Shown: positions 1 to 8,809 of the stretch, one piece after another
How positions within the stretch are numbered: the stretch's first letter is position 1
Layout: each line of letters opens with the position of its first letter
Origin: Halopseudomonas yangmingensis
GTDB lineage: Bacteria; Pseudomonadota; Gammaproteobacteria; Pseudomonadales; Pseudomonadaceae
Direction: 5' to 3'
Assembly (NCBI RefSeq): GCF_900114825.1
Contig: NZ_FOUI01000004.1
Span: 1-64,000 of the forward strand
DNA: 64,000 nt
Notes under the pieces: generated by a model
Told to the model about the DNA's origin: nothing
Database searches by the model: none
Seen by the model: only the letters and a program-made list of their open reading frames with translations
Translations under genes and position numbers: made by a program

Positions 1-333
1 AAGGGTGTGCTTTTCTGGGACCGCCGACTTCAGTCGGCAATGCAGCCCAAAGGGCTGCCGGGTTTCAGACGACCATCCCGGTATTGCTTCCCGGCACCAC
101 ACCCCAGCGCACTGCGTTGCAGTGCTGGCCGGATAAATCCGGCGGTCCCAGTGGCCGTACAATCTCCCCGCCCAACGCTCGGTCAAGGGTGTGCTTTTCT
201 GGGACCGCCGACTTCAGTCGGCAATGCAGTCCGAAGGGCTGCTGGTTTTCAGACGACCATCCCGGTATTGCTTCCCGGCACCATACCCCAGCGCACGGCT
301 ACGCCGTGCTGGCCGACTAAAGTCGGCGGTCCC
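1..333. repeat. Two tandem 184-bp palindromic repeat units (REP/MITE-like)
   Basis: Bases 1-149 and 185-333 are near-identical and offset by exactly 184 bases. Both begin AAGGGTGTGCTTTTCT and then GGGACCGCC (17-25 and 201-209), and both end in GGCGGTCCC (141-149 and 325-333), so each unit is bounded by inverted ends. In the second copy the arms are 22 bases long (201-222 against 312-333) with one mismatch. Internal hairpins include GCCGAC-TTCA-GTCGGC and, in copy 1, GCAGCCC-AAA-GGGCTGC. There is no convincing coding potential: the reading frames across it merely follow the repeat. It looks like a non-autonomous, hairpin-rich intergenic repeat downstream of the polyester hydrolase gene. It is cut by the window start, so more copies may lie to the left. 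Confidence 0.8.
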
Positions 334-428
334 AGGTGGACGTGCAGTCTGGCAGTTCAGGTGGGCTCCCGGAGGCTGCCTGGTGTGTCAGCCTCGGGGA
401 TCACTCAGTCTGCCAGCTTCGGCAGGAC

Positions 429-1340
429 TTAGAAGTTACAGGTGTCGCGCGACTCCGAAATGTTGCGGTCGGAGGTGTGGCGGGGGCCGCAGAGGAACTG
501 GCTGTAGCGACGATCCTCGTCGAGGAAGCGCTTCATCCAGGCTACGCCAAGGCGTCCGAGAGTGGCGTTGTTGCTGTTGCCACCGTTGGCGCAGTAGTGA
601 TTGCCGCGGTTGATCTCGATGAATATCTTGGGTGTGCTGGTCGGGATCTGGTTGTAGAACGGCGAGGCGTGGGTCCGTACCGGAGCGATGCTGTCCGAGC
701 CGCAGGCAAAGATCAGAGTTGGGGTACGGTTGCTGCGGAAGCTGGTAGTGTCCCACGGGGCCAGCGGAATGGCAGCCTTGATACGACCTTCCTCGGCAAC
801 TCGCAGAGTGCCGCCGCCACCCATCGACCAGCCCATGGCGCCCAGACGGTTGGTGTCAATCATGCCGTTGACAGGGCTTCTGCTGTTGGTGTTCTGGGCA
901 ACCAGATAGTCCAGTGCATTGTTGATCTGGCGTGCCCGGCTCGGCGGCTGGTCGAACCCGCTGTTGGTGCCGATGGTCATTACGACAAAGCCGTAGGAAG
1001 CCAGTTTCGGGCCCCACCAGTCAATCGAGGATTCAGCCGAAACGAATCCGGGAATCACCACAATGGCGGCCATCGGGCGATTGACACCCGTCGGGTAGTG
1101 AATGGTGCCACCACCAAAGCCGCTGACCAGGCTGGATACGTTGCTTGTGCGGACGCTAAAGGGGCCGCTGGAAGCTTCCAGGAAGGAGACGGTCGGATCC
1201 GGCCCGATCTGGTACTGGCTGCTGCTGCCGTCACCGCTACCGGTATCCGGTGCCGGGTTGCTGGCCAGTGCAGCAGAGGAGAACATCAGCGCGCCGGTGG
1301 CGAGCAGGGACAGGGCAAGCTTGTGCATGTTGTGTTTCAT
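429..1340 (-). CDS. Secreted PETase-like polyester hydrolase (cutinase/dienelactone hydrolase fold)
   Basis: Predicted extracellular serine hydrolase that cleaves ester bonds in polyesters; PET and related plastics are plausible substrates by family. The 303-residue precursor has a Sec signal peptide (basic MKHNMHK, hydrophobic stretch, cleavage near ALA-SNP). The nucleophile lies in GWSMGGGG (Ser172), with Asp216 in DSIAPV and His248 in [10 protein letters not shown] completing the triad. Four cysteines, Cys213/Cys250 and Cys284/Cys301, match the two disulfides of type II PET hydrolases such as Ideonella PETase and P. aestusnigri PE-H. At substrate-cleft positions it has Trp171, His224, Phe228 and Tyr249, i.e. 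the PE-H pattern (His/Phe/Tyr) rather than Ideonella's Ser/Ile/Ser. The start at 1340 is chosen because GGAG precedes it and the signal peptide begins there; the open frame extends further upstream to 1457 without such support. Monocistronic. Activity on PET is inference. Confidence 0.9.
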   Translation of the reverse strand: MKHNMHKLALSLLATGALMFSSAALASNPAPDTGSGDGSSSQYQIGPDPTVSFLEASSGPFSVRTSNVSSLVSGFGGGTIHYPTGVNRPMAAIVVIPGFVSAESSIDWWGPKLASYGFVVMTIGTNSGFDQPPSRARQINNALDYLVAQNTNSRSPVNGMIDTNRLGAMGWSMGGGGTLRVAEEGRIKAAIPLAPWDTTSFRSNRTPTLIFACGSDSIAPVRTHASPFYNQIPTSTPKIFIEINRGNHYCANGGNSNNATLGRLGVAWMKRFLDEDRRYSQFLCGPRHTSDRNISESRDTCNF

Positions 1341-1646
1341 TGTGGCTCCATGAGTCGGAATGTTGTACTTGTTGTGACTGCCGGGTGAAACCTGATGATT
1401 GCCGCCATAGGCAGACAATCTGTGCACAAGAATTGTTTCAACTGCGAAGTGAGTCAATCACCCGAATGGTAGTTTCACCTGATCAGGTGAGTGGCTCTTT
1501 GCAATGCCAGCGCGACGGCGTATCGCCCGTTCGGGTGAGTTTTTGCGGGGTGTTGGATGGCTGGCGGTAAGGCGGTGTGACGGGGAGAAAAAGGTTTGTG
1601 CTAAAAGCTTTTGAGGCTCCCGCGTGATGCGGGAGCCTCTGGCCGG
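1341..1646. promoter_or_regulatory. Upstream region of the polyester hydrolase with a 16-bp perfect palindrome
   Basis: This roughly 300-base gap separates the hydrolase gene from the DAHP synthase gene. It holds a perfect 16-base palindrome, TCACCTGATCAGGTGA, at 1475-1490. The motif TCACCCGAA (1458-1466) is mirrored by TTCGGGTGA (1530-1538), and a GGTGAAACCTGAT half-site-like stretch lies near 1384-1396. The repeated TCACC/GGTGA words look like operator half-sites for a dimeric regulator of the leftward hydrolase gene. I cannot name the regulator and could not assign clear -35/-10 boxes. The right end of the gap (1603-1639) is the DAHP synthase terminator. No gene is visible here. Confidence 0.45.
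1603..1639 (-). terminator. Hairpin terminator downstream of DAHP synthase
   Basis: An 11-bp perfect stem, GAGGCTCCCGC / GCGGGAGCCTC with a 5-base loop (1613-1639), begins 8 bases after the leftward stop codon. On the minus strand it is followed by CAAAAGCTTTT, a T-run offset by a few bases. It probably ends aroF transcription. Confidence 0.65.
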
Positions 1647-2720
1647 TCAGCGTTGGCGCTCGCCCAGTACACCCTTGAGCTTGGCATGCATGCTGCGGAT
1701 GCTGTTTTCGGTGGCTTCCCAGTCAATGCAGGCATCGGTAACCGATACGCCGTATTTGAGCTGGTTGAGGTCGTTGCACAGTGGCTGGTTGCCCCAACCA
1801 ATGTTGCTTTCCACCATCAGGCCGACGATCGAGGTATTGCCCTCGACAATCTGGTTGGCCACGTTGTCCATTACCAGCGGTTGCAGGGCCGGATCCTTGT
1901 TCGAGTTGGCATGGCTGCAGTCGACCATGATGTTCATCGGAACCTTGGCTTTTTCCAGTTCGCGCTCGCACAGGGAAACACTGACCGAGTCGTAGTTCGG
2001 CTTGCCGTTGCCGCCGCGCAGCACTACGTGGCCATACTGGTTGCCCTTGGTGGTGATGATCGCCACCTGACCGTCCTGGTTGATGCCAAGGAAGCGGTGC
2101 GGGCTGGAGACTGACTGCAGGGCATTGATTGCTACGGTCAGGCTGCCGTCGGTGCCATTTTTGAAGCCGACTGCGCAGGACAGGCCGGAGGACATTTCCC
2201 GGTGGGTCTGCGATTCGGTAGTACGGGCACCGATGGCCGACCAGGAGATCAGGTCCTGCAGGTACTGCGGAGAGATCGGATCGAGCGCTTCGGTAGCGGT
2301 CGGCAGACCCATTTCACACAGATCGCGCAGCAGTTGCCGACCAATATGCAGGCCGTCAACGATCTTGAATGAGTCGTCCATGTAGGGATCGTTGATCAGG
2401 CCTTTCCAGCCCACCGTGGTCCGCGGTTTTTCGAAATACACGCGCATGACCAGATACAGGCTGTCGCTGACTTCGTCGGCCAGTGTCTTGAGGCGGCGGG
2501 CATAGTCCTTGGCGGCCTCGATATCGTGGATCGAGCAGGGGCCGATAACCACAAAGAGACGCTTGTCCTTGCCGTCGAGAATGTTGCGGATGACCTGGCG
2601 GCTTTCCAGTACGGTGGCTTCCGCGGCCGGCGTCATCGGAATCTTGCTTTTCAGTTCGGCCGGAGTTATCAGTACTTCGGCGGAAGCGATATTGATATCG
2701 TTGGTACGGTTCTCTGCCAT
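1647..2720 (-). CDS. aroF: 3-deoxy-7-phosphoheptulonate (DAHP) synthase, class I
   Basis: First step of the shikimate pathway: condenses phosphoenolpyruvate with erythrose 4-phosphate to DAHP in the cytosol. The 357-residue product carries the AroF/G/H signatures: VVIGPCSIHD near residue 60, MRVYFEKPRTTVGWKG, SWSAIGARTTESQTHRE, GFKNGTDG and the metal-site DCSHANS. Closely similar to the Tyr-type Pseudomonas enzymes as remembered. ATG codons at 2732, 2723 and 2720 are all in frame. I chose 2720 because the resulting MAENRTNDIN lines up with the usual start of the family; no strong ribosome site decides it. Which aromatic amino acid inhibits this isoform cannot be read from the sequence with confidence. 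Single-gene unit with its own terminator. Confidence 0.92.
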   Translation of the reverse strand: MAENRTNDINIASAEVLITPAELKSKIPMTPAAEATVLESRQVIRNILDGKDKRLFVVIGPCSIHDIEAAKDYARRLKTLADEVSDSLYLVMRVYFEKPRTTVGWKGLINDPYMDDSFKIVDGLHIGRQLLRDLCEMGLPTATEALDPISPQYLQDLISWSAIGARTTESQTHREMSSGLSCAVGFKNGTDGSLTVAINALQSVSSPHRFLGINQDGQVAIITTKGNQYGHVVLRGGNGKPNYDSVSVSLCERELEKAKVPMNIMVDCSHANSNKDPALQPLVMDNVANQIVEGNTSIVGLMVESNIGWGNQPLCNDLNQLKYGVSVTDACIDWEATENSIRSMHAKLKGVLGERQR

Positions 2721-2875
2721 CATGGGTCTCATCAACGGGTGAGGGCGCGGGCGCCCCTGAAATAAAGTGGTTCCAAGCTTAATCAAGCTGGCCGGCGAGG
2801 GCTACCCCTGCAACCACTATCGCGCGCATCAAGTCTTTCAATCGGACGTTTGCCGTCCGCCCAACGGAATTTCAT

Positions 2876-3790
2876 ATGCCTGCACATCTGGGTGACAAGC
2901 TGGTGGTCGCCATTTCCTCAAGAGCACTGTTCGATCTTGCTGATAGCCATCAGGTTTACGAAGAACAGGGGTTGGAAGCCTATCGGCAATACCAGATTGC
3001 CAGAGAGGACTCGCCGCTGCCGCCCGGCGAGGCCTTTGCACTGGTCAACAAGCTGTTGCGTATCAACCAGTTGCTGGAGGGGGAGGAGCGTGTAGAGGTG
3101 GTGCTGTTGTCACGCAACAGCGCCGATACCGGGCTTCGCGTATTCAACTCCATACAGCACTACGGGCTGGGCATTACCCGCGCCGCCTTCGCGGGTGGCC
3201 GTAGTCCGTTCACCTATGTCCCGGCCTTTGGTTGTCATCTGTTTCTTTCGACCCATGCCGAGGATGTCCGCAGCACGCTGGAGGCCGGTTTTGCTGCCGC
3301 TACCATTCTGCCCTCGGGCCAGTTGCGCCAGGGCAGTGATGAGTTGCGAATTGCTTTTGATGGTGATGCGGTGCTGTTTTCCGACGAGTCCGAGCAGGTG
3401 TTCCAGCGTGACGGTCTGGAGGCCTTTCAGGCGCATGAGCGGGAAGCGGCCCGCCAGCCGCTGCCTGGCGGGCCTTTCAAGCCCTTTCTGGCGGCGCTCA
3501 ATCGCATTCAGCGCGAGTTTGGCGTTGAGGAGTGCCCGATCCGCACAGCGCTCTTCACGGCGCGCAGCGCGCCGGCCCATGAGCGGGTTATCCGCACGCT
3601 GCGCGAGTGGGACATTCGTCTGGATGAATCCCTGTTTCTCGGTGGGCTGGACAAGTCTTCCTTCCTGAGTGCCTTTGGTGCGGATCTGTTTTTCGATGAT
3701 CAGGAGGGGCATTGCCAGAGAGCCGTGGGTGTGGTGCCCACCGGGCACGTCCCGCATGGCGTCAGTAACGGCAAGCGACAGACGGAGTGA
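2876..3790 (+). CDS. Cytosolic 5'-nucleotidase family protein (PF06189-type)
   Basis: Predicted cytosolic phosphatase of the 5'-nucleotidase (cN-I-like) family that would dephosphorylate nucleoside monophosphates. The 304-residue protein shows the family's layout: an N-terminal VVAISSRALFDL block, then VVLLSRNSADTGLRVFNSI near residue 80, a middle IAFDGDAVLFSDESE (Asp-rich, near residue 160) and a C-terminal DLFFDDQEGH. These resemble the acidic motifs of a HAD-like phosphatase. It is divergently arranged from aroF across about 155 bases, with no partner gene. The start at 2876 is the only good ATG, but the preceding ribosome site is weak. Substrate preference is unknown. Confidence 0.75.
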   Translation: MPAHLGDKLVVAISSRALFDLADSHQVYEEQGLEAYRQYQIAREDSPLPPGEAFALVNKLLRINQLLEGEERVEVVLLSRNSADTGLRVFNSIQHYGLGITRAAFAGGRSPFTYVPAFGCHLFLSTHAEDVRSTLEAGFAAATILPSGQLRQGSDELRIAFDGDAVLFSDESEQVFQRDGLEAFQAHEREAARQPLPGGPFKPFLAALNRIQREFGVEECPIRTALFTARSAPAHERVIRTLREWDIRLDESLFLGGLDKSSFLSAFGADLFFDDQEGHCQRAVGVVPTGHVPHGVSNGKRQTE

Positions 3791-3846
3791 ACCTGTACAC
3801 GGTAATTTGATCTAAACTGCCGTCAATGCTGTTCAACTGGTTATAA

Positions 3847-4881
<1,035 letters not shown>

Positions 4882-4917
4882 GAAGCTGCAAGCTTGTAGC
4901 TAGAAACTGTTGGCTTT

Positions 4918-5652
4918 TTAGCTGCTTTTGGCAATCAGATTGCCCGCATGCAGGCCGCATTCCTTCTGGATGGCTTCCTCCCACCACCAGCGGCCTTCGC
5001 GCTCATGCTGGTTGGGCAGCACCGGGCGGGTGCAGGGTTCGCAGCCGATGCTGACGAAGCCGCGCTCATGCAGCGGGTTGTAGGGGATTTCCAGCATGCG
5101 GATGTAGTTCCACACATCCTCGCTGCTGTAATTGGCCAGCGGGTTGAACTTGACCAGCGGATGCGCCTCGGTGCCGAAGCTGGTGTCCTGTTCGATCACC
5201 GGGACATGGCTGCGGGTGCCGGGACTCTGGTCGCGGCGTTGGCCGGTGATCCAGGCATCCACGCCGGCCAGTTTGCGCCGCAGTGGGGCAATCTTGCGGA
5301 TCCCGCAGCACTCGCCATGGCCGCTCTTGAAAAAGTCGAACAGTCCCTTTTCATGGACATACGCCTGCAGCGCCTGGTGCTCGGGAGACAGCACCTCAAG
5401 CGCGATGCCATAGTGTTCGCGTACCTGCTCGAGAAAACGGTAGGTCTCCGGATGCAGGCGGCCGGTATCAAGGGTGAATACCTTGACCTCGGGATTGATC
5501 TTCAAGGCCATGTCCAGCACCACTATGTCGTCAGCACCGCTGAACGACAGCCACAGGTTGTCGAAACTGTCCATGGCCAGCTTGAGAATGTCCTGCGGGG
5601 AGCGCTGGGCGTAGCTGTCGGCGAGGGCGGCAATATCAAGGCTGTGGGTCAT
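4918..5652 (-). CDS. cysH: Assimilatory adenylylsulfate (APS) reductase
   Basis: Reduces adenosine 5'-phosphosulfate to sulfite and AMP using thioredoxin. The 244-residue protein has the paired cysteines that mark the iron-sulfur APS-type enzyme: Cys115-Cys116 in ECCGIRK and Cys204/Cys207 in GCEPCTRP ligate a [4Fe-4S] cluster, and Cys232 in KECGLHAGN is the catalytic residue. The PAPS-type enzyme lacks the cluster cysteines, so the substrate call is firm. The [11 protein letters not shown] and [12 protein letters not shown] motifs are present. Start chosen at 5652, where AGGAAA lies six bases upstream; an upstream in-frame ATG at 5697 has no such support. Expected to be under CysB control; an A+T-rich tract lies upstream. 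Confidence 0.95.
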   Translation of the reverse strand: MTHSLDIAALADSYAQRSPQDILKLAMDSFDNLWLSFSGADDIVVLDMALKINPEVKVFTLDTGRLHPETYRFLEQVREHYGIALEVLSPEHQALQAYVHEKGLFDFFKSGHGECCGIRKIAPLRRKLAGVDAWITGQRRDQSPGTRSHVPVIEQDTSFGTEAHPLVKFNPLANYSSEDVWNYIRMLEIPYNPLHERGFVSIGCEPCTRPVLPNQHEREGRWWWEEAIQKECGLHAGNLIAKSS

Positions 5653-5714
5653 GCGGCTTTCCTGTGACTGGGCGTGCTGTGCCGGCGAGTCTAGCAAAGC
5701 GCTGCTTAGTCCAT

Positions 5715-5765
5715 CCTCTTTTATTTGGTTATATTTTTATGCTTTTTTGTGTTTATTGAGGCAGG
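5715..5765 (-). promoter_or_regulatory. A+T-rich tract upstream of cysH, candidate CysB site
   Basis: About 50 bases of strongly A+T-rich sequence (ATAAAAATATAACC and AATAAAAG on the minus strand) stand out in this G+C-rich genome. They lie about 60-110 bases upstream of the cysH start. Downstream on the minus strand, TAGACT near 5688-5693 could serve as a -10 with no good -35, as expected for an activator-dependent promoter. CysB sites are typically A+T-rich and loosely conserved, so this is an inference from position and composition. Confidence 0.4.
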
Positions 5766-5848
5766 CCACGCCGCTGTGCGTGATTGCGCCGGGCGCCGTC
5801 AGCGGGTAGATTGTCGGCCATTTCATCCAATGCATCGGGAGTCTCAAC

Positions 5849-6466
5849 GTGGAAATCGCCTGCCTTGACCTTGAAGGGGTACTGGTACCGGAAATCTGGA
5901 TCGCCTTTGCCGAAAAGACCGGTATCGAGGAGCTCAAGGCGACCACCCGGGATATTCCTGATTACGACGTACTGATGAAGCAGCGTCTGCGCATTCTTGA
6001 TCAGCACGGTCTTAAGCTGGGTGACATTCAGCAGGTAATCGCTACGCTGAAGCCGCTGGAGGGTGCGGTGGAGTTTGTCGACTGGCTGCGCGAGCGCTTC
6101 CAGGTGGTCATTCTGTCGGACACCTTCTATGAATTTTCCCAGCCGCTGATGCGTCAGCTGGGCTTTCCCACGCTGCTCTGCCACCGTCTGATCACCGACG
6201 AGACCGACCGGGTGGTGGACTATCAGCTGCGCCAGAAGGACCCCAAGCGGCAGTCGGTGATTGCCCTGAAGAGCCTGTATTACCGGGTGATTGCTGCCGG
6301 TGACTCATACAATGACACCACCATGCTGTCCGAGGCGCATGCCGGCATTCTGTTCCATGCGCCGGACAACGTGATTGCCGAGTTCCCGCAGTTCCCGGCG
6401 GTGCACAGCTATGCCGACCTCAAGCAGGAATTTCTCAAGGCCTCGAATCGCAGCCTGAGTCTTTGA
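5849..6466 (+). CDS. thrH: ThrH: phosphoserine phosphatase / homoserine phosphotransferase
   Basis: HAD-superfamily enzyme that dephosphorylates phosphoserine and can transfer its phosphate to homoserine, bridging serine and threonine synthesis. The 205-residue protein nearly matches P. aeruginosa ThrH as remembered: the nucleophile motif is CLDLEGVLVPEIW (residues 5-17; Asp7 nucleophile, with Glu9 in place of the second Asp, as in ThrH), motif II is VILSDTFYEF, and motif III/IV is GDSYNDTTML. Translation starts at a GTG (5849), supported by the exact fit of MEIACLDLEG to the family's N-terminus and a CGGGA upstream. It stands alone, divergent from cysH, and ends in a strong hairpin. Confidence 0.95.
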   Translation: MEIACLDLEGVLVPEIWIAFAEKTGIEELKATTRDIPDYDVLMKQRLRILDQHGLKLGDIQQVIATLKPLEGAVEFVDWLRERFQVVILSDTFYEFSQPLMRQLGFPTLLCHRLITDETDRVVDYQLRQKDPKRQSVIALKSLYYRVIAAGDSYNDTTMLSEAHAGILFHAPDNVIAEFPQFPAVHSYADLKQEFLKASNRSLSL

Positions 6467-6471
6467 CTGGC

Positions 6472-6494
6472 AGCCCCCGCCGGTGGCGGGGGCT
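6472..6494. terminator. Bidirectional hairpin between thrH and the decarboxylase gene
   Basis: A G+C-only 9-bp stem, GCCCCCGCC/GGCGGGGGC with a three-base loop, begins 5 bases after the thrH stop and touches the stop codon of the leftward decarboxylase gene. There is no clear T-run on either strand, so the termination strength is uncertain. Placement between convergent genes supports a shared terminator. Confidence 0.6.
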
Positions 6495-8746
6495 CAGTTG
6501 GCCAGCAGGCAGTCGACACACAGCTGACGACTGCCATCCTCCAGAATCTGCGCTCGCAGGCCGTGAATGTCACTTTCGAAACCAGGGAACAACCGGTCCT
6601 GCTCGGCGGCAATTCGCAGAAAATCACCCAGCGCGTCACTGTCCTCGGGGAAGCGTTCACCGGGCATGATCAGCGGTATTCCGGGCGGGTAGGGCACCAG
6701 CATTACCGCACTGGTGCGTCCTGCCAGTTGAGTGATGGGCACCGCCTCGACCTTGCCGCGGGTCAGTTGCTGCCAGGCGTCTGCCGGGCGCAGGTGCATC
6801 TGTGGCAGTTCGGTGTAGATGCGGCGCATCACCGAGACCAGTTTCTCCCGCTTGAAAAAGTCGTGCAGGCGCTCACCCAGATCACGCAGGCCAAGTCCAC
6901 GGTAGTGGCCGCTGCGGGCAATGCCCGGCAGGGTCAGCTCCAGCGGGGTGTTGCTGTCATACAGGCGCTTGAACTCCTGCAGTTCGGCCACCAGCGTGCT
7001 CCACTTGCCCTTGGTGATGCCCAGCGAGAACAGGATCAGGAAGCAATACAGACCGGTCTTTTCCACCACCAGTCCACGTTCGGCAAGGAAGCGAGTGACC
7101 AGTGCAGCCGGGATGCCGCTGTGTGCCAGTCGGCCCTGTTCGCCGATGCCGGGGGTCAACAGGGTGACCTTGATCGGATCGAGTAGTACCCAGTCCTCCT
7201 GCAGTTCGCCAAAGCCGTGCCAGTCAGCCTGGCTCTGCAGTACCCAGTCCTCGGCGCGCAGCTGACTCTGCAGCAGCGCCTGCTCCGGTTCCCATACATC
7301 GAACCACCATTCACCGTCCTCCAGGGCTTCGTCGTTCTGGCGCATGGCGCGCCGGAAGCTGAGCGCCTCGTCGAGGGTTTCCTGTACCAGTGAGCGGCCC
7401 GGATCGCCGGCCATCATGCCGCTGGCGACGTCGATCGAGGCGATGATGCCGTAATGCGGCGAGGTCGAGGTATGCATCATGAAGGCTTCATTGAAGCGCG
7501 GCACGTCGAGCTGCTGCTCACTGCTGTCTTCGGCGAGGATAATCGATGCCTGTGACAGCGCGGCCAGTACCTTGTGCGGTGACTGGGTGGCAAACACCAG
7601 CGGGTGGTTGGCGCGCGGAAAGCCATGATTGCGGCCCATGCCGTGGCGACCGGCATAGAAGGGGTGGAAGGCGGCGTAGCCGAACCAGGCCTCGTCGAAA
7701 TGCAGGATATCGACACTGTCCTGCAGGTGCTGCTTGAGCAGCTCTGCATTGCAGCACAGGCCGTCGTAGGTGGAATTGGTCAGCACTGCCAGGCGGATCG
7801 GTCGGTCCGGATCACCGATCAGCGGGTGTTCGGCCAGTTGCCGGCGCAGGTTGTCGCGGCTGAACTGCCCAAGGTCGATCGGGCCTATGATGCCGTAGTC
7901 GTTGCGCGAGCCGGACAGATACAGGGGTATGGCGCCGGTCATGGTGATGGCATGCAGGATCGACTTGTGGCAGTTGCGGTCAACCAGCACCACATCATCG
8001 CGGCTGACAAAGGCGTGCCAGATGATCTTGTTGGCGGTGGAGGTGCCGTTGATCACATAGAAGCTGTGGTCGGCGCCAAAGATGCGTGCGGTGTTGCTTT
8101 CGGCCTCGGCAATCGGGCCGCTGTGATCCAGCAGCGAGCCCAGCCCCGGTACCGACACGGACAGGTCGGAACGCAGGGTGTTCTCGCCAAAAAAGTCATG
8201 GAAGGCTCGCCCGACCGGACTCTTGCGAAAGGCTACGCCACCGCCATGGCCGGGCGAGTGCCAGGAATAGCTGGCGCGTCCGGTGTAGTTGAGCAGTGCC
8301 TTGAAGAAGGGTGGCAGCAATTGCGCCAGATAGGCCCGTGCGGTACGCGCTATCTGCCCGGCGATAAACGCCAGGGTGTCCTCGAACAGGTAGATGATGC
8401 CGCGCAGCCCGGGTAGTTCGCGCAGGGCGGCCAGTTGTTCGCTGCCCAGGCTCTGGCGGGTGCTCAGGGCCAGTATCGGCAATTCCGGGGAGCGCGAATG
8501 GGCAGCGGCGAACAATGCCTGGATGTCGGCGATGTCGTCCTGCTGGTCGGTGCTGAAGAGGATGCAGGACAGGCCGCGATGGGCCTCGGCAATCAGACGT
8601 CCTTCCTCAAGGCTGGCGGCACCCAGCACCTCAAAGCCTTCCTGCTGCAGGCTGACCTGCAATGCCTGTAATTGCCGTCCAGCGATATCGGGCTGCCCGC
8701 TTTGCGGGTGGATGATAAGGATCGGAAAATTCAGTTGCTTGAACAT
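6494..8746 (-). CDS. ldcA: PLP-dependent lysine/ornithine/arginine decarboxylase (LdcA-like)
   Basis: Group III basic amino-acid decarboxylase, producing cadaverine, putrescine or agmatine. The 750 residues match the length of P. aeruginosa LdcA. An N-terminal response-regulator-like wing domain (residues 1-130; FPILIIHPQ at the start) precedes the core PLP domain, with YSWHSPGHGGG near 160, NGTSTANK (233-240), HFDEAWFGYA (349-358) and the Schiff-base lysine Lys392 in TQSPHKVLAALSQAS. The C-terminal domain begins near residue 610. The Ser-Pro-His-Lys form differs slightly from the Ser-Thr-His-Lys of E. coli LdcI/AdiA. Substrate is uncertain between lysine and arginine. It lies 63 bases downstream of a same-strand AraC-family gene that may control it. 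Confidence 0.85.
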   Translation of the reverse strand: MFKQLNFPILIIHPQSGQPDIAGRQLQALQVSLQQEGFEVLGAASLEEGRLIAEAHRGLSCILFSTDQQDDIADIQALFAAAHSRSPELPILALSTRQSLGSEQLAALRELPGLRGIIYLFEDTLAFIAGQIARTARAYLAQLLPPFFKALLNYTGRASYSWHSPGHGGGVAFRKSPVGRAFHDFFGENTLRSDLSVSVPGLGSLLDHSGPIAEAESNTARIFGADHSFYVINGTSTANKIIWHAFVSRDDVVLVDRNCHKSILHAITMTGAIPLYLSGSRNDYGIIGPIDLGQFSRDNLRRQLAEHPLIGDPDRPIRLAVLTNSTYDGLCCNAELLKQHLQDSVDILHFDEAWFGYAAFHPFYAGRHGMGRNHGFPRANHPLVFATQSPHKVLAALSQASIILAEDSSEQQLDVPRFNEAFMMHTSTSPHYGIIASIDVASGMMAGDPGRSLVQETLDEALSFRRAMRQNDEALEDGEWWFDVWEPEQALLQSQLRAEDWVLQSQADWHGFGELQEDWVLLDPIKVTLLTPGIGEQGRLAHSGIPAALVTRFLAERGLVVEKTGLYCFLILFSLGITKGKWSTLVAELQEFKRLYDSNTPLELTLPGIARSGHYRGLGLRDLGERLHDFFKREKLVSVMRRIYTELPQMHLRPADAWQQLTRGKVEAVPITQLAGRTSAVMLVPYPPGIPLIMPGERFPEDSDALGDFLRIAAEQDRLFPGFESDIHGLRAQILEDGSRQLCVDCLLAN

Positions 8747-8809
8747 GGCGGTCTCCCTGCAGCTGTTCTGAGTGTTGCCGCAGTGCCGCCGTCGCGCAAG
8801 GTTGTTGTA

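Noticed and set aside
409-424. CTGCC-GGCAG hairpin after the polyester hydrolase gene as a terminator
   Set aside because: The stem is only five bases with no T-run, so it is too weak to claim.
336-1388. A 350-codon plus-strand frame over the polyester hydrolase gene
   Set aside because: Antisense shadow; the minus strand has signal peptide, triad and disulfides.
4882-4917. Palindromic AGCTGCAAG/CTTGTAGCT between cysB and cysH as a terminator
   Set aside because: The palindrome has almost no loop and the following T-run is short, so a proper terminator is doubtful; it may be part of a common Pseudomonas repeat.
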